Notes: generated from the sequence alone by a model not told the origin. DNA of 64,000 nucleotides from Streptomyces sp. RB17 (GCF_009604455.1 NZ_WEGL01000014.1:1-64000); one strand, 5' to 3'. Shown: positions 27,227 to 36,935, numbered from the stretch's first letter. A program made the numbers and translations.

Positions 27227-27835
27227 TCAGCGCGGTGCGACCGCGCCCGTGTGGACGGCGCGCAGGGAGCGCTCGACGGTCTCCTGGTTTTCACCGACCG
27301 AAGCAACGTAGCCGATGGCGTCGCGCGCGGCGTCCTCCCCGAGCATGCGGGTGATCACCCAGGTGGCGAGGTACTGGGACGCCAGACAGCCTCCTGTCGT
27401 GGCGATGTTTCCCTCGGCGTGGAACGGCGCGTCCAACACGGTCACGTCGCAGGCTTCAACAAAGGGCCGGCTCTTCATGTCCGTGCAGGCCGGCACGCCG
27501 TCCAGCAGTCCGAGCCGGGCAAGCACCAGCGCGCCGGAGCATTGCGCACCGATCAGTTGTCGCGAAGAGTCGAGCGGCAGCCGGGAGATCAGCCGGTCGT
27601 CGGCGACCACGTCTCGCGTCTTCACGCCACTGCCGATCAGCACGACCTCGGCGTCGGTCACGAACTGCATGGGGCGCTGCCCCGTCACCTCGACGCCGTT
27701 CATCGACGTGACCACCGGCGTCGGCGTGGTGATGAAGGCTTCCAGGCCGCCCTTGCGGCATCGGTTGATCAGCGCGGACGCGATGAAGCTGTCGAGTTCG
27801 TTGAACCCGTCGAAGGTGACCACGGCTACCTGCAT
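27227..27835 (-). CDS. DJ-1/PfpI-family protein
   Basis: 202 residues from the ATG at 27835, five bases after AAGGAG. The core is VAVVTFDGFNELDSFIAS, then VVLIGSGVKTRD and the nucleophile elbow LIGAQCSGALVLARLGLL, whose Cys fits the DJ-1/PfpI type. IATTGGCLASQYLATWVI follows. Family members range from glyoxalase- and isonitrile-hydratase-like enzymes to regulators. With the tautomerase gene upstream on the same strand (start 28351) it may act on a reactive carbonyl compound, which is inference. Confidence 0.82.
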   Translation of the reverse strand: MQVAVVTFDGFNELDSFIASALINRCRKGGLEAFITTPTPVVTSMNGVEVTGQRPMQFVTDAEVVLIGSGVKTRDVVADDRLISRLPLDSSRQLIGAQCSGALVLARLGLLDGVPACTDMKSRPFVEACDVTVLDAPFHAEGNIATTGGCLASQYLATWVITRMLGEDAARDAIGYVASVGENQETVERSLRAVHTGAVAPR

Positions 27836-27949
27836 CGCATCTCCTTCAAGCACGGCGTCGGATCTGCACTCTTCCCTGGCGTGCCGGTCCGGGGCGAGCG
27901 CCCGGTCAGCGGATGGCCCCGGTGCGGCAACCCACCATGCGGCCGTGGC

Positions 27950-28351
27950 TCACCAGCGTGGGGCGCTGTCGGCAAGTTGGAGTTCGCCGCGGCCGAAGGA
28001 GAAGTTCTCGTTCGGGACCGGAATCAACGCGATGAAGATGTCGTCGGGCGAGACGCCGAGTGCCTCGACCACCAGTTTGTTGATGGCCGCCGCCACAGCC
28101 CGCTTGTCCTCCAGAGGTCGGTGGGCCCCGAGCTGAAGCGTGATGATCATGGCGTCGCTGCTGCGCTGCATGCCCATGAACGTCGGGTCCAGGAAGAGTT
28201 CGTTCTCGCCGTGCTCACTGATCATGATGAACCGGTCGCCCTCGGGTATCCCGAGGGCCTGGACCAGTGACTGGTTCAGCGCATCGGCGAGAACACGCTT
28301 CTGTTCCGAGGAGAAACGGTTGGCGGGGATGTGGGCATTGAAGACGGGCAT
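27950..28351 (-). CDS. tautomerase-family protein (4-oxalocrotonate tautomerase-like)
   Basis: 133 residues starting at the ATG at 28351 behind GAGGAG; translation from here places Pro directly after Met, as needed for the catalytic N-terminal proline. Two similar halves are visible (SSEQKRVLADALNQSLVQAL and LEDKRAVAAAINKLVVEALG), a fused-dimer arrangement seen in longer members of the superfamily. GVSPDDIFIALIPVPNENFS closes the second half. It diverges from a HxlR gene whose operator lies between them, so it may be under that regulator. Confidence 0.85.
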   Translation of the reverse strand: MPVFNAHIPANRFSSEQKRVLADALNQSLVQALGIPEGDRFIMISEHGENELFLDPTFMGMQRSSDAMIITLQLGAHRPLEDKRAVAAAINKLVVEALGVSPDDIFIALIPVPNENFSFGRGELQLADSAPRW

Positions 28352-28573
28352 GAGTTGCTCCTCGGGGCTTGCGATGTCGGCTCGTGCAGTCGGGGGGGAT
28401 TGATCGATTCCGGCCGCAGTGGGGGAGGGAAGACACGGGGGTGGAGAGGCTGCTCGCGCTCCCTGCACAGCCGAAGCGGAGCTGATCAGGCTTCTGACCA
28501 CCCACCGAAGAAGATCCGTGGGCCGGCGCGGACTCTCTAAGTCTCTATCTGGAACCCAGGGGGCGTCAAGGCT

Positions 28574-28604
28574 GAGTTCCAAAACGGAACTCAAGAGGTA
28601 CGCT
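28574..28604 (+). promoter_or_regulatory. perfect 7+5+7 operator GAGTTCC-N5-GGAACTC upstream of HxlR gene
   Basis: GAGTTCC (28574-28580) and GGAACTC (28586-28592) are exact complements around AAAAC, 19 bp before the HxlR ATG. TTCCAA (28577-28582) and TACGCT (28599-28604), 16 bp apart, could be its -35 and -10; the start point would then lie at or next to the ATG. Repressor binding would cover this promoter. Confidence 0.6.
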
Positions 28605-28610
28605 GTCATC

Positions 28611-29078
28611 ATGGAGTGGCGAGAACTTGATTTGGACAACTGCAGCGTCGCCGCGACACTGAGCCTGGTCGGCGAGCGATGGACCCTGCTCATCCTTCGC
28701 GAGGTCTTCGCGGGACTGCATCGATTCGACGAGATAGCCGAGCACCTCGGGATCTCCCGCAGGGCCCTCACCGAGCGCCTTCGGCAACTGGTCGACGCCG
28801 GCCTGCTGGAACGCCGGAGCTACCAGGAGGCCGGCCAGCGCTCGCGCCATGAGTACCACCTCACCGGCCGCGCCCACGACCTGCAATGGGTCCTGGCCGC
28901 GCTGCTCCAGTACGGCGACACCCACCTCGGCGACCCTGCGGCCGCGCCGGTGGTGCTGCGCCATTCCGGCTGCGGCGGCCACGTCCACGTCGAGCTGCGC
29001 TGCTCGTGCGGCCACGAGGTCGCCGGTTCCGAGGTGGAGCCGACCCTCGGCCCCGGCGCCGTCCGGCTGTCCACATGA
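28611..29078 (+). CDS. HxlR-family regulator with Cys/His-rich tail
   Basis: 155 residues. Winged-helix blocks are NCSVAATLSLVGERWTLLIL, GLHRFDEIAEHLGISRRALT and RLRQLVDAGLLERRSYQE. As in the HxlR protein at 21285, the core is followed by a metal-site-like segment (LRHSGCGGHVHVELRCSCGH). The gene begins right after the GAGTTCC-GGAACTC palindrome, which argues for auto-regulation and for control of the divergent tautomerase/PfpI genes, the downstream hydrolase, or both. Confidence 0.87.
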   Translation: MEWRELDLDNCSVAATLSLVGERWTLLILREVFAGLHRFDEIAEHLGISRRALTERLRQLVDAGLLERRSYQEAGQRSRHEYHLTGRAHDLQWVLAALLQYGDTHLGDPAAAPVVLRHSGCGGHVHVELRCSCGHEVAGSEVEPTLGPGAVRLST

Positions 29079-29177
29079 CGCAGTCAACCCCGATCCCGGC
29101 CTACCGCGACAGAGCGCGGCGTCACGGAGGCTGATCGTTCCAGCAGGGCTGCATCCTGTTCCACTTGAGAGGTTTCC

Positions 29178-30071
29178 ATGATCGAGCGCAAGGATGTCGA
29201 GTTCGAAGCCGACGGCGCAGTCACGCTTCGCGGATGGCTGTTCCTGCCGGACGGCCCGGGCCCGCACCCAGCGATCACCATGGCCCACGGCTATGCGGGA
29301 GTGAAGGAACACGGCCTGGAGCCCTTCGCGCGAGCCTTCGCCGAGGACGGATTCGTCGTCCTGGTGCACGACCACCGCACCTTCGGGGCCAGCGACGGCG
29401 AGCCCCGGCAGGACGTCGACCCCTGGCAGCAGATCGCCGACTGGCGGCGGGCCATCTCCTACCTGGAGAGCCGGCCGGAGGTCGACGCCGACCGCATCGG
29501 CTTGTGGGGGAGCAGCTATGCCGGGGGCCACGCGATCGTACTGGGTGCGACCGACCGTCGGCTGCGCGCCGTGGTCTCCCAGGTACCGACCATCAGCGGG
29601 TACGAGCAGGGTCTGCGCCGCGTGGCACCGGACGCCGTGGCGGGCCTCGAGGAGTCCTTCGCAGAGGACGAGCGGGCCCGGTTCCGCGGAGAGGCCCCCT
29701 ACACCGTGGCCATCGTCAGCAGCGATCCGGCGGTGCCCGCCTCCTACCGATCACAGGAGGCCATCGACTTCTACCTGCAGCCCACACCGGACGGCGTGTG
29801 GGAGAACAAGGTCACGGTCCGTTCAACCCGCGCTGCGCGCATGTACGAGCCCGGGATCTGGGTCACGCGGGTCTCGCCCACGCCCCTGCTCATGGTGGTC
29901 GCCCTGGGCGACGCGGTCACCGTGACCGACCTGGCGCTCGCCGCCTACGAACGTGCCCTCGAACCCAAGCGTCTGCAGCTGATCCCAGGCGGCCACTTCG
30001 ACCCGTACACCAGCCAGTTCGATCAGGCGAGCGACGCCGCCCGCGCCTGGTTCCGTGAGCACCTCGCCTGA
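29178..30071 (+). CDS. alpha/beta hydrolase (dienelactone-hydrolase/X-Pro-like)
   Basis: 297 residues with GAGAGG before the ATG. Fold landmarks: TMAHGYAGVKEHGL (oxyanion region), VLVHDHRTFGASDGEPRQ, the nucleophile elbow IGLWGSSYAGGHAIVLGA, and a C-terminal LIPGGHFDPY with the catalytic His. The Asp is probably the one in VALGDAVTV. It lies 100 bp after the HxlR gene in the same direction and is likely one of its targets. The ester, lactone or diketone substrate is not evident. Confidence 0.86.
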   Translation: MIERKDVEFEADGAVTLRGWLFLPDGPGPHPAITMAHGYAGVKEHGLEPFARAFAEDGFVVLVHDHRTFGASDGEPRQDVDPWQQIADWRRAISYLESRPEVDADRIGLWGSSYAGGHAIVLGATDRRLRAVVSQVPTISGYEQGLRRVAPDAVAGLEESFAEDERARFRGEAPYTVAIVSSDPAVPASYRSQEAIDFYLQPTPDGVWENKVTVRSTRAARMYEPGIWVTRVSPTPLLMVVALGDAVTVTDLALAAYERALEPKRLQLIPGGHFDPYTSQFDQASDAARAWFREHLA

Positions 30072-30147
30072 CAGGCGAACGCACCCCTTCCCCGGCGTCC
30101 CCACACGATCGAGGAAGAACCATGCTCCATCTGTGCTGTCTCAGCGA

Positions 30148-30340
30148 CGACAGCCTCGCCACGCTGGTGGTTCGCAGTGCGCCGCAGAACCGCATCGTCC
30201 AGCAGATGGCCATGAACTCGCCGAGGCGCCGAGCGCCCTCGGCCGCAGCAGCGCCCCAGCGGGCCTCCTGGTCAGCGAAGGCCCGAATTTCAACTCCGGC
30301 GGTGACATCGTCCCGTGGGAGCTGACCGGCTTCTGGACGA
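30148..30340 (+). pseudogene. enoyl-CoA hydratase-like remnant
   Basis: Across two frames one can read PQNRIVQQMA, then LAEAPSALGRSSAPAGLLVS and EGPNFNSGGDIVPWELTGFW. This is the N-terminal third of a crotonase-type gene, including the first part of the CoA-binding/oxyanion region. A frameshift near 30215 and loss of everything downstream make it non-functional. It stands directly ahead of an intact gene of the same superfamily but belongs to a different subgroup. Confidence 0.55.
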
Positions 30341-30437
30341 GGCCCGGCGCTCCGCGGCCCTGGAGTGGTTCCAGTAGAACCTCCGCCCCGTCACAGCTCT
30401 CTTTCTCACCCCTCACCCCCACCCCAAAGGAAAGATT

Positions 30438-31274
30438 ATGAGCTTCGCCTACTCGTCGATTCGGACCCGAGAGGAGACCGGTGTCCTATTCGCCACCCTC
30501 GACGCCGGCCCCCTCAACCTCATCGGTGTCGACCTCGTCCGTGACCTCGTCTCACTCGTCGACAAGCTGCACACCGACCCTGGCGACCTGCGGGTCGTCG
30601 TCATCGACAGCGCCTCACCCGAATTCTTCTCGGCGCACGTGGACCTCACGGCGATCCCGCAGTACACCGCAGAAGCCGCCAAGGCCGGTGGCCCCGGAGA
30701 CGCTTCGCTCGGCATGTTCCTGTACAAGCTGGCGCACGTCCCGGTGATCACCATCGCCAAGGTGCGCGGCAGGGCCCGCGGTGGCGGCAACGAACTCGCC
30801 CTGGCCTGCGACATGATCTTCGCCGCGCGCGAGAACGCCGTCTTCGGGCAGTTCGAGTCCGGCACCGGCGCCCTGCCCGGCGCCGGCGGAATCCAGCACC
30901 TGACCCGGCGGCTCGGCAGAACACGTGCCATCGAGGCCATCACCGGCGCCGACGACTTCGACGCCGACCTCGCAGAGCGCTACGGCTGGATCAACCGCGC
31001 CCTGCCCGACGCCGAACTGGACGGCTTCGTCGAGCACCTGGCCAAGCGCATCGCCGGATTCCCACCCGCGGGGGTCAAGGCCGCCAAACGCGCGATCAAC
31101 GATCTCACCCTGCCACACCCGGCGAACGTCCGCTCCGACTCGGCCACGTTCCTCAGCCTGGTCGCACTGCCCGAAAGCCGCGAACGCCTGGACTACCTCG
31201 CGAACCGGGGCCTCCAGACGCCTGGTGATCTCGAACGCGACCTCGGCACGGCCGTGGCGGAGTTCCCTGGCTGA
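30438..31274 (+). CDS. enoyl-CoA hydratase/isomerase family protein
   Basis: 278 residues with AAAGGAAAG before the ATG. Crotonase blocks are FFSAHVDLTAI, KVRGRARGGGNELALACDMI and GQFESGTGALPGAGGIQHLT. The oxyanion turn has an Ala-His (SAHVD) in place of the usual Ala-Gly, and both acidic positions (NELA and FESG) are occupied. The substrate may not be a simple fatty enoyl-CoA. It is the last gene of the HxlR-hydrolase neighbourhood. Confidence 0.88.
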   Translation: MSFAYSSIRTREETGVLFATLDAGPLNLIGVDLVRDLVSLVDKLHTDPGDLRVVVIDSASPEFFSAHVDLTAIPQYTAEAAKAGGPGDASLGMFLYKLAHVPVITIAKVRGRARGGGNELALACDMIFAARENAVFGQFESGTGALPGAGGIQHLTRRLGRTRAIEAITGADDFDADLAERYGWINRALPDAELDGFVEHLAKRIAGFPPAGVKAAKRAINDLTLPHPANVRSDSATFLSLVALPESRERLDYLANRGLQTPGDLERDLGTAVAEFPG

Positions 31275-31501
31275 CAGCGCCAGCGGCTGCCTCGTCGCAG
31301 AATTAACACCTTCTCGGCGAATGTGGTGACCACACACAGGCTAGACGCAGGATCCTGCTGGCCTCATCTTCGCCGCCGGCCCGAACCAGCCGGTCAGCGC
31401 CAAGGTTGGCGCAGGCGCTGCGAACGGTGAGGTCGGCGATCCGTCGTGTGCGTCGAACGCTGGACGTCCGCGCCCTTTCCGTCTCGTCGCTGGAGGACGC
31501 G

Positions 31502-31955
31502 GTGACCGATCCCGACCGTGCAGACGTCCGATACACCCTGGGTATCGCACCCGGCTCGCTCTCGGCCGTGGGGCACGCCCCGCAGCTCGTGCGGAACCCG
31601 CTCGGCTTCTTCCGTAACCTTCCCGGCCACGGTGACCTCGTCCGTCTCCGGCTCGGTTCGATACCCGCGCGTGTGCCACCACGAGCTTGTGCACCGGATG
31701 CTCCAAGATCCCCGTACCTATGACAAGGGTGGAAAGATCCAAAAGACGGCCCGCCAGCTGCTGGCTACCGGCGTGATCACCACTGCGTATGCAGGGCAAC
31801 GTGAGCAGCGGCGGATGATGCAGCCGGCATTTCATCAGGCCCGGCTGCCGGGTACGTCGAGGCGATGACCAACTGCAGCCGGGAGGTCGTCACCAACTGG
31901 AAGCCTGGTCAGATCATCGACGTGAACAACGAGATGCTCACGTCCGCATGCCCCC
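31502..31955 (+). pseudogene. cytochrome P450, N-terminal part only, frameshifted
   Basis: From a GTG at 31502: TLGIAPGSLSAVGHAPQLVR, GFFRNLPGHGDLVRLRLGSI. At about 31670 coding shifts frame (HHELVHRMLQDPRTYDKGGK, QREQRRMMQPAFHQARLPG) and again near 31860 (MTNCSREVVTNWKPGQIIDV). This is the first 140 or so residues of a P450 of the pentalenene-oxygenase type. The I-helix, ExxR and haem-Cys regions are missing, and a strong terminator follows at 31990. With the ferredoxin at 36936 it indicates a former P450 electron-transfer set. Confidence 0.72.
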
Positions 31956-31989
31956 AGGCCAGGGCCGCCCGTCTGAAGGACCGCCCACT

Positions 31990-32024
31990 ATGGGCCCCGC
32001 GCTAACCAGCAGCGCGGGGCCCAT
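31990..32024. terminator. strong bidirectional hairpin
   Basis: ATGGGCCCCGCGCT (31990-32003) pairs perfectly with AGCGCGGGGCCCAT (32011-32024) around a seven-base loop. It follows the P450 remnant and precedes the FUSC gene by 300 bp. Confidence 0.75.
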
Positions 32025-32318
32025 GCTCGTCCATGAACGCCGTCGTGTGCCCGGGAAGCAAGGAGATCGACGCTGGCCCCAGCGGCCGACCGGTTATTGC
32101 GGGATCTCGGGTGCCGGGCTGCCGGCGATTGCCGGTGAAGCGGGCCACGAGGCTGTCCGCCATGCCAGTCACGAGTGGGCGAGAAGTCAACTCCATCTCA
32201 GCCAGCCCGGACCCGGTTGAGCACCGGTTCGGTCCGGGTCCAGCGAGTGGCAGCCAGGCCGGGGCCGGCAGAGGATCAGCGCGTGTGTGCGGGGCCATGC
32301 CGTTGAGGAGGCCCGGAC
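32025..32318. other. 294-bp spacer before FUSC gene
   Basis: No gene or recognisable promoter was found. Short open frames overlap on several strands and carry no motif. The last bases before 32319 (GGAGG at 32305-32309) serve the FUSC start. Confidence 0.4.
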
Positions 32319-34437
32319 ATGCGCTGGTGGTCGTCGCTGATCACGATCGGCCGGGACGGACTGCGCATTCAACGTGCGTTCGCGGCCCCGTCGGCGATCG
32401 TGCGGGCCGTACCGGCGGTGCTGCTCGCCACCGTCCTCGGGCTGCTGCTGGACGACCCGCTGGCCGGGGCCATGGCCAGCGTCGGTGCGTTCATCTGCGG
32501 CATCGGTACGCTGCTGAGCCCGCTGCGGCACCCGGTGGTGAACGCGGTCGGGATGGCGGCGGCCTTCAGCGCCATGGCGGTGCTGGGGGCCCTGGTGCAC
32601 GGCACCACCTGGTTGTTCCTGCTGCTGCTCGCGGGCGCGGCGTTCGTGGTCGGGCTGTGGCGAACGGTGGGCGTCGCGCCCGGCATCCGGGGCTGCCTCG
32701 CGGTCATCGTGCTGATGATCACGGCTGATCTCGCCCCCGACGTGCACGGCGGCCTGGTGATGGCCAGGTGGATCGCGGTCGGGACCGGTCTCGTCGTCGT
32801 GGTGCGGTTGCTCCCGCCGTACGGTCCGCGGTTCGCCTCCCAGCGCCGTGCTCTTGCCGCCCTGTACCAGTCACTCGCCGAGGCCTCGGTCGCTGCCGGG
32901 TCCGACGCCGTGAGCGAGGCCGCTCCGTTCACGGCGACCCGGCACGCCCTGGACCTGCTGCCGCAGTTCAGCCGGCCGGCCGCGGCGGCCATGTTCGGAC
33001 TGCTGGGCGAGGCTGAGCGCATCCGCCGCGCGCTGCACACCGTACGGGTCACGGCATCCGCGGCGGCAGCGGCCGGGAACCAGAAGGTCCTGGTCGGCCC
33101 CGCTCAAGTGCTGGGGAACATCTCCCGCACGGTGGCCACAGGCCGCGAGCACCGCACCCCCGGGGGAGGTCTGGGCCGTCCTGGAATCGGCGGCGGACGA
33201 CTTGCCCGTACGCGCCCCGCGCGACCTGACTGCACGGCTGCGGCTGGCCGAGCAACTGGCCCGGCGCTCGACGGAGGGCCGCGTCGGCGATGTGCTGGAA
33301 CCTCACACCGAGGTGCCGGGCCTGTACGCGGGCACCCCCTCCGTGGCACGCACCGCCCGGCGGATCCCGGCGCAGCTGCATCTCCAGTCACCGATCTTCC
33401 GCCACGCGGTGCGGCTCGCCGTGGGCGTGGTGCTCGCCGAGGTCATCGGCCGGTCGATCGGCGGCTGGGGCGGGCTGGGCATCTCCGCGCGCGGCTTCTG
33501 GGTGGCCCTGACCACCATGCTGGTGCTCTTCCCCGGGTACGGGCACACCATGGCCCGCGGCTGGGGACGGGCGACCGGGGCCGTGCTGGGCGGCCTCTTC
33601 GCCTGGGTGCTCTCCTTGCCGCACTGGTCGCCCGCCGGCCTTGCGGTCGCGTCGGTGGTGCTGGCCGCGGCGTCGTTCGCGACGTTGCGGACCGGGCAGC
33701 TGATGCTCAACCTGTGGCTGACCACCTGGATCGTCTTCCTGATCCACCACGTCGGCGGGCTGCCCGGGCCCACGGCGTGGGCGCGGGCCGCCGACACGGT
33801 GGTCGGCGCGGTGCTGGCGATACTCATCTTCCTGGTCTGGCCGACGTGGTCCACCCGGCGGCTGCCGGGCCTGCTCGCGGAGTGGCTGCGGGTGCAGGAC
33901 CGGCTGCTGCCCGAGCTGCTGACCGGCTACGCCGACGTCGGGGCGACCGACCTGGCAGCTGTCGACGCGCTGCGGGCGCGGTCACGGCAGGTCCGGGAGC
34001 ACATGGAGGCCGCGGTGGAGCAGTCGCACGCCGAACCCGCCGGGCACCGCAGGCCCTGGACGAGTACGCAGCTGGAGCGGATCAGGGCTCAGGTCTCCAG
34101 GGTCGCCGGATGTGCCACCCTGCTGGGCGAACACCTGCCGCGTACCTCGCAGGAAATCGTGCCGGAGCTGACCGAACTGGCCGATCCGCTGCACGAACAC
34201 CTCACCGCCCTGGCCCGCGCCGCCGCCGGAGCTGAGACCGTGGCCCCGGGGGCGTTGCGGTCGGTGTACGACTCCTTCACCGCCCGCTCCGGTCTGCCGG
34301 CCGAGAGGTCGGACGGCTCCGGAAGCGCTGCGACCGGCCGGGCCGTCGCCCTGAGCGCCGCGACCGTCGACGCCGTCGAGGCCCTGACCGCCACCATCGC
34401 CTCCCGCCACCGCCCCGGTCGTCACACGGCAGCGTGA
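32319..34437 (+). pseudogene. FUSC-family membrane exporter, one frameshift
   Basis: ATG at 32319 after GAGGAGG. The first frame encodes the N-terminal membrane half (VPAVLLATVLGLLLDDPLAG, MASVGAFICGIGTLLSPLRH) and part of the cytosolic domain. At a C5G5 run near 33158-33168 the homology changes frame: PGEVWAVLESAADDLPV, then the second membrane bundle (FWVALTTMLVLFPGYGHTMA, LNLWLTTWIVFLIHHVGGLP) and a helical tail to 34437. About 705 residues in total. A single indel in a homopolymer could be a recent mutation or a read error, so the gene may be intact in the living cell. Confidence 0.75.
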
Positions 34438-34584
34438 GCCTCAGGCCCGCCGGCCGCCATGGCCATGGCTCTCCGTGCCGGCAGGTCGTCTGTGCGCCTG
34501 GACGCACGGTCGGATGTCCGGCGTTTCCGGGACGAGACGAGACCGATGCCCGCGATGCCTATGCGGTTGGACAGGTTGATGCAC

Positions 34585-36543
34585 TCATCTGCGGATGATG
34601 TGGTCCGACGGATACGGGGTGGCCGGCGTGACCGGCGGACCTCCGGCCTGCGCCGTCATCGGTTGTGCGTAGAGATAGGGAACCGGGACCGGTGAGGTGG
34701 GAGGGAAACCTGGTACGGCGGCGTCGAGATGGGCATCCAGGCTCAGTGCGGCGGAGACGAGGGCGAGGTGGGTCAACGCCTGCGGGAAGTTGCCGAGTTG
34801 CTCGCCGGTCAGTCCGATTTCCTCGGAGTACAGACCGAGATGATTGGCGTAGGTGAGCATCTTCTCGAAGACGAATCGCCCCTCACTCAGATGGCCGGCG
34901 CGGGCGAGGGCCTCGACGTACCAGAACGTGCACGCCGAGAAAGTGCCTTCGGACCCGCGCAGCCCGTCCGGAGAGGCAGAGGGGTCGTACCGGTACACGA
35001 GGCCGTCGGACACGAGATCTTTCTTGATCGCGTCCAGGGTCGAGAGCCACCGCGGGTCCTGCGGGGGGATGAACCCTACCGCGGGCATCCGCAGCAGCGC
35101 GGAGTCCAGGACCTCGCTTCCCAGGTACTGGGTGAACGCGGCACGCTCCTCACTCCAACCCCGCTGCAGGATCTGCCAGTAGATGGCGTCGCGTTGCCTG
35201 GTCCAGCGCTGCACCTCACCGGGGCGGCCGCTCCGGGCGGCCATACGGACGGCCCGGTCCAACGCGATCCAGCTCATGAGCCGCCCATAGGTGAAGTCCT
35301 TGTCACCGCCCCGCGTTTCCCAGATGCCGGCTTCGGGACGGTCCCAGTTCTCGCACACCCAGTCCACCGTGTTGATCAGTGCCTCCCAGATGCGGCAGGT
35401 CGCCGGCAGACCGCGCAGGTCGGCGAAATGGAGGCACTCGAGCGCCGATCCGTAGATGTCGAGCTGCAACTGGTCAGCGGCACCGTTACCGACCCGCACC
35501 GGAGCTGAGGACCGGTAGCCCTCCCAGTGCCCGAGAGTCTGCTCCGCCAGGTCGGAGGAGCCGTCGACGCGGTACATGACCTTGAGAGGGTGCCCGCCCG
35601 ATCCGGCGGCCTCCTGTACGCGGTCGCCCAGCCACTCGGTGAACGCCATGGCCTCGTCGGTGAATCCCAGTCCGAGCAGCGCGTGCAGGGACAGGGAGGC
35701 ATCACGCACCCAGGCGTAGCGATAGTCCCAGTTGCGCTCGCCTCCGACCTGTTCAGGCAGGCTGGTGGTCGGGGCCGCGACCATGGCCCCGGACGGGGCA
35801 TATGTCATCAGTTTGAGCGTCATGGCAGAGCGGTTGATCGTCTCCCGCCACCGTCCGGTGTAGCGCGAATGCGCCAGCCAGCTGTGCCAGAAGGCGATGG
35901 TGTCCTCCAGAAGGCGCTCGCATTCTTCCGGCGGAACGATGCGGGGCGGACCGTCGGCGAACGTCTCCAACACGAGGCCGCGGGTCATACCGGCTCGCAG
36001 CCTTATGGACATGACCGCTTTTCCTGCGTGGATTCTTCGGTCGTCCAGGCGCTCGTCGTCGAGTGTGTCCACCACGTGGATGGTCAAGTCCGCGTCCCGG
36101 CCGGCGAAATGCCAGCCGCCCATGGACGACGTGACCTCATGCGGTTGCCGCGCGTAGTCGAACCGCGGGGCGATCTCGATGTCGAACGAGATCTCGCCGC
36201 GCGTGCAGCGCAGCATGCGGACCAGCCGGTGCTTGTTCGTCGGACTGCGTGGCGAGGCAGGAGGCATGAAATCCACGACTGAGCCGACGCCTTGCTCGGT
36301 CATGAATCTGGTGAGCAGCACACAGGTGTCCGGGTAGTAGAGCTGCTTGGTCGCATACGTCGGCGCCTGGGGAGTGATCGTCCAGTGACCGCCGCTGTCA
36401 CCGTCGAGCAGTGCTGCGAAGATGCTCGGTGAGTCGAATCGTGGGCTGCAGAACCAGTCGATCGTTCCCTCGGTGGACACCAGGGCGGCCGTGTGCAGGT
36501 CACCGATGAGTCCGTGGTCTTCGATCAGCGGATGCTCGTTCAT
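34585..36543 (-). CDS. glycoside hydrolase family 15 protein (glucoamylase/trehalase-like)
   Basis: 652 residues from the ATG at 36543 (MNEHPLIEDHGLIGDLHTAA), with GGGAAGAG upstream. The N-terminal half is a beta-sandwich domain; the (alpha/alpha)6 barrel holds GERNWDYRYAWVRDASLSLH, GIWETRGGDKDFTYGRLMSW (acid Glu) and YSEEIGLTGEQLGNFPQALT (base Glu). There is no signal peptide, so it acts in the cytoplasm. Actinobacterial and mycobacterial proteins of this shape include GH15 trehalases, so trehalose, maltose or short glucans are the likely substrates. Confidence 0.9.
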   Translation of the reverse strand: MNEHPLIEDHGLIGDLHTAALVSTEGTIDWFCSPRFDSPSIFAALLDGDSGGHWTITPQAPTYATKQLYYPDTCVLLTRFMTEQGVGSVVDFMPPASPRSPTNKHRLVRMLRCTRGEISFDIEIAPRFDYARQPHEVTSSMGGWHFAGRDADLTIHVVDTLDDERLDDRRIHAGKAVMSIRLRAGMTRGLVLETFADGPPRIVPPEECERLLEDTIAFWHSWLAHSRYTGRWRETINRSAMTLKLMTYAPSGAMVAAPTTSLPEQVGGERNWDYRYAWVRDASLSLHALLGLGFTDEAMAFTEWLGDRVQEAAGSGGHPLKVMYRVDGSSDLAEQTLGHWEGYRSSAPVRVGNGAADQLQLDIYGSALECLHFADLRGLPATCRIWEALINTVDWVCENWDRPEAGIWETRGGDKDFTYGRLMSWIALDRAVRMAARSGRPGEVQRWTRQRDAIYWQILQRGWSEERAAFTQYLGSEVLDSALLRMPAVGFIPPQDPRWLSTLDAIKKDLVSDGLVYRYDPSASPDGLRGSEGTFSACTFWYVEALARAGHLSEGRFVFEKMLTYANHLGLYSEEIGLTGEQLGNFPQALTHLALVSAALSLDAHLDAAVPGFPPTSPVPVPYLYAQPMTAQAGGPPVTPATPYPSDHIIRR

Positions 36544-36935
36544 GGGGTCTCTTCCCGACGTGCCTGGCGTCAGCGATGCCGCCGTCGCTAGCGACCATGC
36601 GACTTGAGGGCATGCCACGCGCCCCACCTCCAGACTGCCCGGCGTGCGCAGGCTTCGCATCACTCCTGGAAGCGGAGCATCTGCGGGCCCGGTACCTACG
36701 GTGACGATGTCCTGCGGGGACGGAGTGCTCGGCGGGGCTGGACACCGCAGACACGGGGGCGGTGCTCGTCCCCCAGCTGCTCACGTTCACGGTGATGCCG
36801 CGCTGCTCCCGCGTTGCGTGGCCCTCCCGCCGAGCTGATCCTGTAGAGGAGGCATGCCGACCGTTCGAGTGAACCGAACGCACAGGGCTGCGTGACCTGC
36901 GGACTTCGTGGCCCGAGTGAGGGAGCGGGGTTCAG
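36544..36935. other. intergenic region with 12-bp palindrome
   Basis: 392 bases between divergent genes. GTCGCTAGCGAC (36584-36595) is a perfect palindrome 41 bp before the GH15 start and may be an operator. No open frame with gene-like features was found. Confidence 0.4.

Noticed and set aside
31322..31334. TGTGGTGACCACA inverted repeat before the P450 remnant
   Set aside because: A possible operator, but the gene it would control is dead and there is no regulator next to it.
32187..33052. Minus-strand frames opposite the FUSC gene
   Set aside because: Arg/Pro/Ala-rich shadows; the plus strand encodes clear membrane helices.
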